From contig NKIY01000005.1 of the NCBI GenBank assembly GCA_002256345.1, positions 4,485 to 68,484 on the forward strand: a stretch of 64,000 nucleotides of DNA, read 5' to 3'. Below, piece after piece: positions 38,301 to 46,008 of the stretch. Under the pieces are notes generated by a model. That model saw nothing but the letters and a program-made list of their open reading frames with translations, was not told where the DNA came from and searched no databases. The stretch comes from Bradyrhizobiaceae bacterium PARB1 (GTDB lineage: Bacteria > Pseudomonadota > Alphaproteobacteria > Rhizobiales > Xanthobacteraceae). The translations under genes and the position numbers were made by a program. The stretch's first letter is position 1. Each line of letters begins with the position of its first letter.

Positions 38301-41300
38301 CCGATCGCCGACATGCTCAGGCTGGCGCCGCCGCGCTGGGTCAACAGGCCCTCGCGCGGGTCTTCCTGAAACAGCGGCGGCATCCAGATCGCCATCGCAT
38401 CGCCGGGAGCCGCACCGGTCGGCATCCTGAGGCCAGCCAGTGTCGGCCTCAGGATCGGCATGGTGACGTCGATCACCGCGCCCGGCGCCACCGACAGACC
38501 CGTGCCACTGCTGATCGCATAATGCGAGAAGCCGGTCTGCATCAGATCGGTGCCGATTTCGAGCATCGGCTTGACGGCGACAGGATTGGCAAATTGCGAA
38601 CCCGTCGGAATAACGGTCCCCGCAGCAACGGTTGCCGGCTTCGGCAATGGCGTGCCGGCTGTGACGGTAAAGGGCCTGATCGGCAAACCATCCGGGAGTT
38701 CGCCGGGATTGATCTGATAGCCGACCGTCAAAGTACCACTGCCGATACGCGTGATCGTTCGCCCGGCGGGAACGGTTGCGCTGGATGTACCGCGATAGAC
38801 GGTGGAGCCGACATAAACGACCATATTGGTGCCAGCCAGACTCCAGCCTTGTGGCCCGACAAGAATGCTCAAACCCGTCGTATTGGTGAACGTGACGCTC
38901 TGCGTCAGGCGCTCGCCTGCATCGAGACGAGAGAACACGACGTCCACCGGCGCGACCTGTCCTGTGCCGTACACCACCGCCTGATCGAGGATGAGATCGA
39001 CCGGCGCCTTCTCGCCCGCTGCCAGCACGCCATTGTTCTGCAGCGAATGACCGCCGATGGACATGGCCTGTCCCGATCCGATGGTGAGCGTTCCACCGCC
39101 CATCGCCCCGGCTGCTCTGATCTTGCCGTCAAGCACCAGCTTGCCGGTGTGTGTCGGAATGCCGTTGATCGTGGAATCCGCGAGCAGCGTCACGTTGCCG
39201 CCCTTGCCGCCGGTGAACTGGCCACCGCGCGCAACACGCGCTCCGGACGCCACATCGATAACGGTTCCGGCAGTGATCGTGACATCTCCCGACGACTCGA
39301 GCGTGACTGAACCACCATTGACGAATGCCTCGTCACCGCGATCCACAGCACCACCCGAATTGTTCACCCACAGGCCACGCAAATCCAATGTGGCGCCCTG
39401 GCCGAGCGTGATGCCCGATGCCTGGTCGTTGACGAACGTCGTCTCCGTAACGAGCCGATTGTCCGACTGGAAGTGATTTGTGGCAATGACAGCGCCCGAG
39501 CGCGCCGTGACATCGGCATTGATCTTGACGTCGGAGGCCACCAGCTTGATGGTGCCGCCGCTGGCGACCGCGAGCGGTGCATCGATCGTTATCGCGTCCT
39601 GCGTCGCGAGGTCGATCACACCCAGCCGCAGACGATTGAGGTGGCCCGCATCGAGCCACACCGTGCCACTGCGGTCCGCGATATCGCCGTCAAGGCTGAG
39701 CCCCATGGTGATATCGGCAACGGTGCCGATCCGCACATCGGACATATAGGCACCGGTACGGCCGAAGCCATCATATTGACCAAGCGCAAGCCCTCCCGCC
39801 TGGGCGACCGAGTTCTGCCCCGACTTGTAGCCATCCAGAATGTCCGACCGGCGCGCTTCAATCTGCCGCTTGCCCTGGATGAGATCGGCAATGATATCGG
39901 CCTCCAGAACCGCCGTCGGCGCCGATATCAGCAACCGGCCGGCATCGCGCCCGACGGAATAGCCGTCCTCCCAGCGCAGGGAATTGCGGCCGCGATCGAA
40001 CACCGTGGTCCAGATCTCCGTCAGCCGTTCATCCTCGCGCCCCTGAATGTTATGGGTGCGACGGAAGCCACCTGCGAAGCCGACGAAATCGAGATCGGCC
40101 GGCGCGTTGTCCACCGAGTAGCGCCGCCCGTCGCGACCGATCAGATTGGTCGAGCGGATCCAGCCTCCCGCATAATCGAGCGATCCGCCGGACAGATCGA
40201 TGTTGGCGCCCTTCTGCGTGATCACCTCCGGCGCCGCCAGCGTGACGCTGCCGCCGATGGCGGTCCATTCGCCGATAGTGTGTGCGATGGTGCCCACATA
40301 ACCGCCGACCTCGAGCAGGCCGCCGGATGTATAGTAGCGATCCGATGCATAGCCGCCGGTTCCCGCAGGAACCAGTGTGAGATTCCGGATGTCGATCCAG
40401 ACATCATTGTTCTTCAGAGTATCGGCATCGCGGTTCTGTGGGCTGTCGCGCAGTTCGTTGCCCTGCACATTGACCTTGACGTTATTGGATTCCATGGCCA
40501 GCGCGACATTGCGCACGCCGGACACATCCAGCGTGGCGCGATCTTCGACAAAGATGCGCTTGCCGGCTGATACCGCGATCTGACCGCCCTGTGCCGCGCT
40601 ATAGGACCCGCCTTTGAACAGGACGGTGCCGCCGCTGACGATCTCAATGCGCGATTGATCCGGGCGATCGGCGAGCAACGACAGATTATCGAACGCACCT
40701 ATCGCGGAGAGATTCTGGGCCGCCGCCGCGATCAACGCATTGCGCTGATCGTCAAGCGCGGTTTCGCGGCTGTCGAGTTCAGGGAGAACGGCCGTCAGAC
40801 TGCCATTGTCGAGCGTGACGTTGCCGAGGATGTCGGATGCGCTGTTGACGAGATGGATCGTGCCACGCGCATTCACAGATGTCGTCGCAAGCAACGTACC
40901 GGCCTGAGCCAATGTGCGCCCGGCGAGCGTAATGTCACCTTGCTGAGCGAAGATCAGCCCGGTATTGACCACGCGTCCGCTCGCACTGTCCGGCGCAAAC
41001 ACGGGCGCAATCTCGTTGCCACGCGTCGTCGATGCGACATTGGCAGCGGTACCAAATCCCGCGCGCAGAATGAAACTGTCGCCGGCCGCGAGCATTGCCT
41101 GTCCGCGCGGCGTCGAGATTGCGCCGGCATTGCGCACCTCCGCTCCCATCAGGAGAACATAGCCGCCGCCAGCCGTCACCGCCGACGGCGCGCGCGTGCT
41201 GATGGATGCGCCGGCCTCGACGAAAATCTTGCCGGCAATAGCGCCTGTGCCGCCCTCGCCTGCGCCCGCGAAACTCGGCTCATACACGCCACCGACCTGC

Positions 41301-42175
41301 GCGGAATAGATCGTCTTGGGATCGACCATTCTGGCGGTCGAGGCAATGAGCGAGCCGACATTGATTTGGCTATTTCCGCCAAAGATGATGCCGCTCTGGT
41401 TGATGACATAGACATGGCCGTCGGCTTTGATCTGGCCGAGGATATGGCTCGGACCGGTCGCGCTATCGACCCGGTTGAGGGCGACCCAATTGGCGTTGCC
41501 CTGTTGGTCAAAGGTCAGCGTCGTCCGCGCACCGACATTGAAACTCTTCCAGTCGAGAATGGCCTGCTGCGTGAGCTGACGCACATTCACCTGCGTCTGG
41601 CCATTGGCATCCACGCTTTGCGTCGGCCCGGTGGCGCCGCTTCCCCATCCGGTCGGCGTGTTCGCGCCTGCCAGCAGGCCGCCGAGGCCGAGACCGTTCG
41701 GAACGCCGAGCGGCGCGGTCGTGGAGACCTGCGCTGCTGCTGCGGCCGCCCGTGCGGCAGACTGCACCGCCTGCATGTCCTGCACGGCACGCGCCGCGCG
41801 AGCCAGAGACTGCTGCGACTGGGCCGCTGCGGCGGCCGCCTGCCGCGCCGCCTGTGACGCCGCATCCGCGGCAATATTTGGCGCAGACACGATGCCGCTG
41901 CTCCCGCCGCCATTGAGCGCACGCGCACAAGCTGCAGACGAAAACGCCATCAGAGCCGAGGCACTGACACCTGCCATCAAAAAGGCACCGTGACGAAATT
42001 TCTGGTTGCGCGGGCTCTTCTTGCGGTCGGCGGTCAGGCGACGAAACATCGGGCGAACTTTCTGGTGACTTGCTGGCGTCTTTTGAACATCGGCGCAGTC
42101 ACTCACCTCGCCAATCGGCACTTGCCGACGGCGAGGCTGTGAGACGCCCCTATATGGAGGACGTCGCGCAACCAT
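29390..42175 (-). CDS. filamentous-haemagglutinin-family exoprotein (TpsA, DUF3739 type), 4261 aa
   Basis: A giant secreted adhesin-like protein of a two-partner secretion pathway. An extended N-terminus (residues 1-65, basic) precedes the hydrophobic signal (FLMAGVSASALMAFSSAA) and an Ala/Gln-rich segment. The TPS domain (~190-300) shows QQAILDWKSFNVGARTTLTF and the haemagg_act element VYVINQSGIIFGGNSQINVG. Thousands of residues of Gly/Ala/Ser-rich beta-helix repeats follow. The C-terminal part carries DUF3739-like segments (DQPGKVAKTYEQELAVWL) and ends in RPSVIIVEVLGYGGGDSG plus a charged tail. The ATG at 42175 has GGAG four bases upstream. It lies 57 bp after fecR and is probably co-transcribed with the STN-fecI-fecR genes. 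A TpsB outer-membrane partner is not in the window. Confidence 0.88.
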   Translation of the reverse strand: MVARRPPYRGVSQPRRRQVPIGEVSDCADVQKTPASHQKVRPMFRRLTADRKKSPRNQKFRHGAFLMAGVSASALMAFSSAACARALNGGGSSGIVSAPNIAADAASQAARQAAAAAAQSQQSLARAARAVQDMQAVQSAARAAAAAAQVSTTAPLGVPNGLGLGGLLAGANTPTGWGSGATGPTQSVDANGQTQVNVRQLTQQAILDWKSFNVGARTTLTFDQQGNANWVALNRVDSATGPSHILGQIKADGHVYVINQSGIIFGGNSQINVGSLIASTARMVDPKTIYSAQVGGVYEPSFAGAGEGGTGAIAGKIFVEAGASISTRAPSAVTAGGGYVLLMGAEVRNAGAISTPRGQAMLAAGDSFILRAGFGTAANVASTTRGNEIAPVFAPDSASGRVVNTGLIFAQQGDITLAGRTLAQAGTLLATTSVNARGTIHLVNSASDILGNVTLDNGSLTAVLPELDSRETALDDQRNALIAAAAQNLSAIGAFDNLSLLADRPDQSRIEIVSGGTVLFKGGSYSAAQGGQIAVSAGKRIFVEDRATLDVSGVRNVALAMESNNVKVNVQGNELRDSPQNRDADTLKNNDVWIDIRNLTLVPAGTGGYASDRYYTSGGLLEVGGYVGTIAHTIGEWTAIGGSVTLAAPEVITQKGANIDLSGGSLDYAGGWIRSTNLIGRDGRRYSVDNAPADLDFVGFAGGFRRTHNIQGREDERLTEIWTTVFDRGRNSLRWEDGYSVGRDAGRLLISAPTAVLEADIIADLIQGKRQIEARRSDILDGYKSGQNSVAQAGGLALGQYDGFGRTGAYMSDVRIGTVADITMGLSLDGDIADRSGTVWLDAGHLNRLRLGVIDLATQDAITIDAPLAVASGGTIKLVASDVKINADVTARSGAVIATNHFQSDNRLVTETTFVNDQASGITLGQGATLDLRGLWVNNSGGAVDRGDEAFVNGGSVTLESSGDVTITAGTVIDVASGARVARGGQFTGGKGGNVTLLADSTINGIPTHTGKLVLDGKIRAAGAMGGGTLTIGSGQAMSIGGHSLQNNGVLAAGEKAPVDLILDQAVVYGTGQVAPVDVVFSRLDAGERLTQSVTFTNTTGLSILVGPQGWSLAGTNMVVYVGSTVYRGTSSATVPAGRTITRIGSGTLTVGYQINPGELPDGLPIRPFTVTAGTPLPKPATVAAGTVIPTGSQFANPVAVKPMLEIGTDLMQTGFSHYAISSGTGLSVAPGAVIDVTMPILRPTLAGLRMPTGAAPGDAMAIWMPPLFQEDPREGLLTQRGGASLSMSAIGGLKVGNGARLAVDPGQSIDLSGKGQVTVDGIVTARGGHIAITGGPILALTVEATSNYSADSTWIGDHAVLDVSGLAATATDVRGRTYGKVMAGGSILIGGDVDLAIGSGALKAAETFVIVRPGAVLNASGTIAMLDLDSNGGISRSSGTPQLVASQGGLISVASKNGLFLDGSFIAASGGGGAAGGTLSLALETTVYQTATDEMRLPREIVITAASSTGGLPATLQPGERDAKLVYGQGRISVDQIKAGGFANLSLFARDLITFDGDTTLSLAQSIRLYQGIIATNSANARVVLDAPYVLLSGTTNGVEAANRIYPTLAGAWSISGQNTSAVFRVDADLIDIRSRVAFGARASATTNGISQAIDRRGFSTVDLHSNGDIRFLKGNNTAAGVTNYTTSLLSAGDIIFTADQLYPVTQATAAVVAGVINTPSGGPIDPARSITVRRNDGVDPEVPYSAFGSLMLRGGTIYQGGVLRAPFGTIELSASTNNQSSVSPTGWRIILQPGSVTSASGAGLVMPFGGTVDGLSYSYNGVDIAPRAIDPVGIRLSGEQVVIQSGAVLDLAGGGELAGAGFVSGRGGSVDVLRYPLIAANPAYKFSSSDGQVYAIVPSRQQGSSAGAADAEAGQQIRIGAGVPGIPAGWYTLLPAEYAMLPGAFRVEIGQTSNRAFAGAVQRGEGSYTTQAYRGVYGTGFADALPTEIVLTPGASVRAHSQYNETSYSDFVIADAIRRGNPMRDWIAADASALALSLRPRSSVETSFVFDGVIRQAAGEGGYSGMVTIAGSGTSAGNSLVEIIPAGVIATTGSVSIRDTELNKLNAIRLEITSGAGQVAVRSGAHVSAAQIVLLSRGAGGIVVEGGARLSTLGKGAVPFDSSNGYIFDPLSSSVLLLSNGWIDVLPSRTAATGTGGSMDIGAGRVDLDTQLYSEGTIAIATMSDLAFRNNVSYGTRNLTLGMTSINVGERAVLADMAARGLLPNGLTLDQNILTTLLNGNRGIGAPKLETLTLAASQSMNFYGTVGLDTIDPITGKSSLAQLVLSTPAIYGYSADGSDVASIRTGRLIWNGIRTGSGRSTQDLSTIGSLPPAAVIAGGAGTGAGRLDILADDVVLGYPERSWPDNQVTLDRLLLGFSDVNFIAARGFSSNSKGTLSVYQSQGAYAPSTGYAYAGGNLNIVTPVITGAAASLMSITSGGRLSVSSPQGAGATTMPEGLGAELTLKAASIDLATAIVLPSGKLTLNAAGDITLRDQATLDLAGRAVQFFDQTRYGWGGDVVMSSAAGNILQQAGSRIDLSAENNRAGSLSVSAVGAGGVVSLGGRIEGRSSGRYAATGTDVLFESGRIEIRAQEIADFAALNMRLNDGNMFGARNFAIKREGVNLAIGDEVKANQVTVSVDGGRLTVDGRIDASGENVGTIRLSARDGLTLTSRASLDAHGTLLRVDSYGLAIDAPNRAIVELTSKSGELQVQGGARIDVRAADNVARGSVTFNAPRRGSATANDIAMDVTGPASIFGAKSVAVYGFWTYDNAADGTQPMADGKPTQIVTQAYLDSLHADSQQFMSNALGNGALTSRLAGLGAYSLRPGVEVVSRTADGSLTVQGDLDLSGYRYGPDAVSGPRGAGLAGALVLRAGGNLNIFGSITDGFLPPPEVRNGSANDDNGWVLQSGTAQNNTDLILPRAITLWGTASGTTTTIPVGSAASLNYDLPVRAGARLRLGVVVPMDFAVTAAVTFPQQTVAAADIRAADGTLLFARGSLIATTTVFPAGTRFAAGTIIPTLSTATGIQTVTIGEVTIPAGTSLGIFLSSTSLSLRQNVTLPVGAFIPGGSNLQFANAGGTATVSQVNLRDPTGDAQGNIWALGAMLPAGSQSWNMRFVAGADLGAADTRALREPGDLRESGKLVLSDTHFLANPTVADVPILSVIRTGAGDLDLLAGGDFVQASSFGIYTAGTPSASILDGNGSDPYNIRRGAYVGWDDPKTVVGNPDYETLVTGSNYNAWYPEQGGNLLLDVRGNLSSSTLQWFGSTSTASNTLDNWLWRQGGPIQDLRVAWWINFGSYAAPQQSDSYLQFVGFSEIGTLGGGNVNVRVDGDAGVIAAKTGRIGTQALNLAVAGTGRVLPDGSLVLTGGGDLTVRIGGALNPLEAGRDPRNQTTLGDIGFTGGFSGPASNGLGNSVGVQDYLNGTLTNLRGMIDLSAGSIGRIDLVYGAKNARDARTPDNFEATIGIANGGVVIRPGDANTQFASRRDLVLGGIADPARLPQRANTSPFTWQGVNYAGGAMTSFSLWQDSTAVTLMAAGGNVSPLPLWRSDGSGGDGYLPPILKVSALDGSIYTLRRGTVDTTTLRPSPLGQLEMLAAGSIYSNGYPINISGADPSLLTSPLRPVVLINDWNIDWEDGWISNAFRDYGNNAIFGFGFDTITGNVHAGRQNVARIYAAKGDVVGFSGGEIREYPFSPDRVTEYAAAKPVWILAGRDISGVSAFLFNNDVTDVSRVVAGRDIIHTNIRIGGPGLLDVTAGRNVFQEDLGSIVSLGGIAAGDLRPGASISMLAGAGPNGPDYASLAQRYLDPANLATAGIPLVDQPGKVAKTYEQELAVWLTSRYGFTGTTEEARAFFAALPVEQQAIFLRTVYFAELTAGGREYNDASSPRFRSYLRGREAIAALFPDRDTAGNAIARSGDITLFSGQYSETDPLTGQPVVKIRDSSVRTLFGGSIQMMAPAGQIVIGVEGLVPGGNAGLVTQGQGDIQLYSQGSLLLGLSRIMTTFGGNILAWSATGDINAGRGAKTTIVYTAPRRLYDEYGNVTLSPQAPATGAGIATLQPIQEIEAGDIDLHAPLGTIDAGEAGIRFSGNLNISALQIVNAANISGQGTVTGIPVVQAPSISAALTTSNATAAAQQTAAPAQTANERPSVIIVEVLGYGGGDSGNSDEEKKGASEKRADTKRRQDLENPVHVIGAGELSVAQRQTLTTTERRNYDAP

Positions 42176-42232
42176 CTGACTCCGACAAAAATTTTATGAA
42201 CGTTCTGCGACAGAGACCGGCGCCGCTGCCGC

Positions 42233-43228
42233 TCAACCGAGCAGAACGAGCCCGCCAGGCAGCGATCGCACGCGCAGATCGAACAATTCCGCGATTTTGG
42301 TCACCGCATCATCGATCCGATCGAGGCGAAATGTCGCGTCCATCGACAATTCGCCGATGCGATCATTCGCGAGCATGATGTATCCGCGCCGATAGCGATT
42401 GATTTCTGCGACAACCTGCGTCAGCGGTCTGTTCTCGAAAACGATCAGTCCTCGCCGCCACGCCGCAACGATCCGGTCATCCGCTGCCGCCACGCGACCA
42501 ATCACGTTGCCCGCATAATCCACGCGTTGCCGGGCCATGACGGTCAATGTCTTGCCACCACAGGCAAGTTCGACCGTTCCGTCCAGACACGCAACCGACA
42601 TGCCGTCCTGATCGGACCGCAGGTTGAAAGTCGCACGCGTGGCGCTCACACGGCCGGCTCCGGCCACGACGACAAGCGGACGCTCGCGCGGCACGGCCGT
42701 CTGCGCCATCGTCACCGCGATCTCGCCGTTGATCAGTTCCAACCGCCGAGCGCCGTCGGCCTGATTGAGTGAGGCAAGGCTCGTGCGCGTATTCATGTCG
42801 ATCGAAATGCCGGCATCGACGTCGATCTGACGGCGCTCGCCGACACCCGTGCGGTGATCCGCATTGAGTTCCGCCACCGAGGGCCACAGGCCGAGCGGCG
42901 GACGCACGGCAAAATAACCGACACCTCCGACCGAAGCGGCCAAGGCCCCACCGAGCCATGCACGGCGCGTAACGGCCATTTTCACCGCGTTGACGGACTG
43001 TTTCGCTTCGGCTTGTTCAAGAACCGTTGTGGCCGTTTTGAACAGATCCCATTGCATCTTGACCAGGGCAAATGCGCGCCTGTTGTGCTCGCTCGCCGCT
43101 CGCCATCGTGCCAGTTCGTCAAGCTCGCTTTGCGTGACTTCCTTCGATCGCAAACGAACGATCCAATCGCGTGCGATGTCCATCGCCTCGTTAGACGAGC
43201 CGGGAGTGCCTGAATCAGAGATCATCAT
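42233..43228 (-). CDS. fecR: FecR-family anti-sigma / sigma regulator, 331 aa
   Basis: Single-pass inner-membrane regulator. The N-terminal part (DUF4880-like, SSNEAMDIARDWIVRLRSK, WRAASEHNRRAFALV) binds the sigma factor. A TRRAWLGGALAASVGGVGYF segment gives the membrane helix, followed by the periplasmic FecR domain (ELNADHRTGVGERRQIDVDA, LINGEIAVTMAQT) and a C-terminal region (ENRPLTQVVAEINRYRR...ELSMDATFRLD) of the type that contacts the STN domain. Start at the ATG at 43228, which overlaps fecI by 14 bp; a second ATG follows directly. It transmits the periplasmic signal to the sigma factor upstream and lies just before the exoprotein gene. Confidence 0.88.
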   Translation of the reverse strand: MMISDSGTPGSSNEAMDIARDWIVRLRSKEVTQSELDELARWRAASEHNRRAFALVKMQWDLFKTATTVLEQAEAKQSVNAVKMAVTRRAWLGGALAASVGGVGYFAVRPPLGLWPSVAELNADHRTGVGERRQIDVDAGISIDMNTRTSLASLNQADGARRLELINGEIAVTMAQTAVPRERPLVVVAGAGRVSATRATFNLRSDQDGMSVACLDGTVELACGGKTLTVMARQRVDYAGNVIGRVAAADDRIVAAWRRGLIVFENRPLTQVVAEINRYRRGYIMLANDRIGELSMDATFRLDRIDDAVTKIAELFDLRVRSLPGGLVLLG

Positions 43229-43808
43229 CGATCCCCGTGGCGCGTTTCGCTTTTCTGTCGATCGAGATGACGTCACCCAAGGCTTTCAAGCGCTCCTTGA
43301 CGGGGAAATTTGGCAGGTTGCGGCTGCAAAAACGCAGCGCCAGTTTCATCTCGCGTTCGACAGAGCGCGTCGAAATTCCAAAACGCTCCGCGATCTCGCG
43401 ATAAGAAAGCTCCTCCATCAGCGCAGCCCTGAAGATTGCCCGCCGACGCTCGGGCAAAGCACTGATCAGCTTCAATATAGCAGCAAGTTCGGAGCGCATC
43501 GCCACGATATGTTCGGGGTCGATGAGGTCTTCCTCGGATGCCAGCGCTGCTTCGAGGTCGGCGCGGCTGGCCCAACGCGTATAGGAGCGATGGCGGTCAA
43601 CAGCCACGTTGATCGCAATCCGGTAGAGAAAACTTTCCGGCCGCCGCACGGCATCGCCTTCATCGAGACGGCCAAGACGAATCCAGGTCTCGTGCAGCGC
43701 TTCAGCAGCCACGTCCTGAGAACCGACTCGTCTTGCGAGACGGCGTTTGAAATCGTCGTATCGTGAAATCAGAAGATTTCGCAGTGTCGCACGCGCACTT
43801 TCAGCCAT
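43215..43808 (-). CDS. fecI: FecI-type ECF sigma factor, 197 aa
   Basis: ECF sigma-70 factor. Region 2 runs through residues ~15-90 (QDVAAEALHETWIRLGRLDE, SFLYRIAINVAVDRHR) and region 4 through ~115-170 (ISALPERRRAIFRAALMEEL, SYREIAERFGISTRSVERE), with the HTH at the end. The ATG at 43808 has a GAGAG ribosome site; a TTG nine bases earlier is less likely. It overlaps fecR and follows the STN gene by 12 bp. It should drive transcription of this operon or of the exoprotein, in place of the usual iron-transport genes. Confidence 0.9.
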   Translation of the reverse strand: MAESARATLRNLLISRYDDFKRRLARRVGSQDVAAEALHETWIRLGRLDEGDAVRRPESFLYRIAINVAVDRHRSYTRWASRADLEAALASEEDLIDPEHIVAMRSELAAILKLISALPERRRAIFRAALMEELSYREIAERFGISTRSVEREMKLALRFCSRNLPNFPVKERLKALGDVISIDRKAKRATGIDDDL

Positions 43809-43820
43809 CGAGATCAACTC

Positions 43821-44525
43821 TCACTGCGGCCGAAGCGAGGCGCCGATCGCGCACCCGCTTTCACCCCTGGTCTCTCCAGGAGAGATGACGAGCGCGACTG
43901 GTTGTGGGAAATCGGTTGGCGGCGCTTTCCCGATCTTGATCCGCGATATCGCGGAATCGAGCGCCTGATCCCGCATGTCGTCGCCTGTCGTGTCAAGGCG
44001 CCTTGCCCGGATGATATCGCCCGACGGCGCGACCCAAAATTTGAGGGCAACGCGATAGCGTCCGGGCGAGGTCAATCGGTCCTTGCAGAGCGCCGCGAGA
44101 ACGGCCCGCTGGACCTCCGTCAAATAAGGATGATCGTCCCCCGGCCAAGGCGTGGACGGCGGCTTGACGATGTTCAGCACAACGGCTCCGGCGGCGACTT
44201 TGTCCGCCGCAAGGTTGGATTGCTTCAACAGCACGACGAGCGCAGACCGCGGCGCCATGCTTCCCTTCAATACGGGAGCACCAACGCCGACCGTATGCTG
44301 CGCATCGACCAGCACTTCGATTCCGGTGACATCACTAAAATCTTGCAGAGACTTGGACAATGATTGTGCCGGCATATCGAACAGGAAGCTGCCTTCCGAG
44401 GCGAGCACCCAAGTCGAATGACTAGACACGGAAATAGCAATCACCATGAGCAGTCGCCGCGCCCTGGCGAACACTCCGCTTCGATCATTGCACTTACACG
44501 TCGGCTGTTGCCCCATGCGCTGCAT
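43821..44525 (-). CDS. STN-domain periplasmic protein with TonB-C-like domain, 234 aa
   Basis: After a long basic leader and signal helix (LLMVIAISVSSHSTWVLA), residues ~47-115 form a secretin/TonB short N-terminal (STN) domain: FLFDMPAQSLSKSLQDFSD, IEVLVDAQ, APVLKGSMAPRSALVVLL. The last ~110 residues resemble a TonB C-terminal domain (YRVALKFWVAPSGDIIRARR). STN domains normally sit on FecA-type receptors and touch FecR; here the domain is free of any barrel. It is the first gene of the fecI-fecR-exoprotein operon, so it is probably the signal-giving component of surface signalling. Start: ATG at 44525, with a second at residue 27 possible. Confidence 0.8.
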   Translation of the reverse strand: MQRMGQQPTCKCNDRSGVFARARRLLMVIAISVSSHSTWVLASEGSFLFDMPAQSLSKSLQDFSDVTGIEVLVDAQHTVGVGAPVLKGSMAPRSALVVLLKQSNLAADKVAAGAVVLNIVKPPSTPWPGDDHPYLTEVQRAVLAALCKDRLTSPGRYRVALKFWVAPSGDIIRARRLDTTGDDMRDQALDSAISRIKIGKAPPTDFPQPVALVISPGETRGESGCAIGASLRPQ

Positions 44526-45432
44526 CTAGGCCGACATCGTTACACTTAGATGTCATATATGGGACGCGCTGAATTAGCCTCCTGGCGCTGCGCGCTTGCA
44601 ACACAACACGACTGATTGTATCACAGCCACAAGACACAGTCGCATCTAAGGCATTCAGCTTCGTTGAAAACGCTGAAGAATTCAGGGTTTTGGTAGAGTG
44701 TCTCTCTCCCGCTACCAAATATCGCAGCTTCACCAAAGCCTTACCGTTGTTGGACTGCGATCCTTCTCTTAGTTGTGGCTAATACCACTGACCGTACCAC
44801 ATTTAACTGAGTTAAGTTTTCAAGTCGCGTAGAATTCGGCATCATTGCCCAGTATGCTGGGTGATCAACTCACCTGGGCAATTGGTGAATTACGTTACCT
44901 TGGGGCTCTATGAGCCAGCAACGGACTGGGACACCTGCGAGCTCAGGCCAAAATACTGCCAGGATAGCCAGTCGATGTGGTTTGCCCGCCTCTACGGCAG
45001 TGCCCAAGACTCACCTCGTGTGATCGTCAGACCAGTTAAAGGTGGCCGGCGAGACACGCCGCACTCAGCCTGTAAGGCAAGCCGCAAGCAACAAAAGAGT
45101 CATCAAGCGCAGCGGTCCAACCAAGCCTAGGTAAAGAGGCAATTGATATCGGGACATGCGCCTTCAGCATTCCAAACGGTGCGCGTCTACATAGGCAAGG
45201 CTGGCGACATCGCCGGTGGGCACAACAATGAAGTTGTCCGAGCCGGGCGGGCCACGACGAGACGAACAGTGAACTCAGTTGTCGTTCCGGTCTGCCGCGT
45301 ATCCGCGCGGCTAAAAGACACCGCTTAATTGGAGCAGTCGGCAAACCACATTTCTTGACGGGAGGGCACAGCAGATCATCTCTGAGTATGAAACCGAAAT
45401 CTCCTCCCAATTGAAACAGACAGAGCTCCGAC
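44526..45432. other. 907-bp intergenic region
   Basis: No convincing gene. It separates the exoprotein operon from the CoA-ligase operon, and the promoter of the STN gene should lie in its left part (44526-44850, lower GC). A plus-strand frame at 44861-45130 has no recognisable features and is not annotated. The region may contain relics, but I identify none. Confidence 0.5.
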
Positions 45433-46008
45433 CTATCTCAGTCTATGATCTTCTCGTTCATCGTCCCGCAGGAAATCCCGAAACCTGCCCGCGTTACGCA
45501 CATAATGCTCCGCATTGCGCTGCATTCCGTCACGTTCATCATCCCCGAGCAAACGCACAAATTTTGCCGGCGCTCCCGCCCACAACTCCCGCTCGCGAAT
45601 CCGTTTACCTGAAGTCAGCACTGCGCCCGCAGCCAACATGCCGCCAGCTTCAATCATCGCCCCATTCATGACAATGGCACCCATCCCGACAAAAGCCCGA
45701 TCGAGCAGCCTGCATCCATGAATGATGCTGCCATGACCGATCGTGACATCGTCTCCCACTACCGTACACATCTCGCCGGGATCCACATGAATGATCGTGC
45801 CATCCTGAATGTTGCAACCACGCCCGATGACGATGGAATTCGTATCTCCGCGCAAGACGCAGTTGAACCACACACTCGATTCATGGCCGATCGTGACGTC
45901 ACCGATGACCATCGCTCCGGGCGCGATCCACGCCGTAGCCTCGACATTCGGCCGCACCGCCCCCAGCGCAAACATCAGCGTCCTCGCTTTCTCCAGTTCA
46001 ACGTCCAT
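45433..46008 (-). CDS. gamma-carbonic-anhydrase-like (CaiE/PaaY-type) hexapeptide protein, 191 aa
   Basis: A left-handed beta-helix protein. Hexapeptide repeats span residues ~25-150 (WIAPGAMVIGDVTIGHESSV, LRGDTNSIVIG, IIHVD, TIGHGSIIHGCRL), with the His ligands of the metal site in HVD and in GHGSIIHG. Family members include gamma-carbonic anhydrases, CaiE and PaaY, often thioesterase-like or cofactor-related partners of CoA-ester pathways. The ATG at 46008 overlaps the upstream gene by 11 bp; a start at 46044 adds 12 residues. It is the last gene of the ligase operon, parallel to caiC-caiD-caiE order. Confidence 0.82.
   Translation of the reverse strand: MDVELEKARTLMFALGAVRPNVEATAWIAPGAMVIGDVTIGHESSVWFNCVLRGDTNSIVIGRGCNIQDGTIIHVDPGEMCTVVGDDVTIGHGSIIHGCRLLDRAFVGMGAIVMNGAMIEAGGMLAAGAVLTSGKRIRERELWAGAPAKFVRLLGDDERDGMQRNAEHYVRNAGRFRDFLRDDEREDHRLR

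Noticed and set aside
43821-44525. TonB-dependent receptor fragment
   Set aside because: The STN domain is followed by a TonB-C-like domain and a normal stop, with no plug or barrel sequence downstream, so it is a standalone protein and not a truncated receptor.
44861-45130. 89-codon plus-strand frame in the large intergenic gap
   Set aside because: No clear ribosome site, no recognisable domain, and composition unlike neighbours; kept as unannotated.
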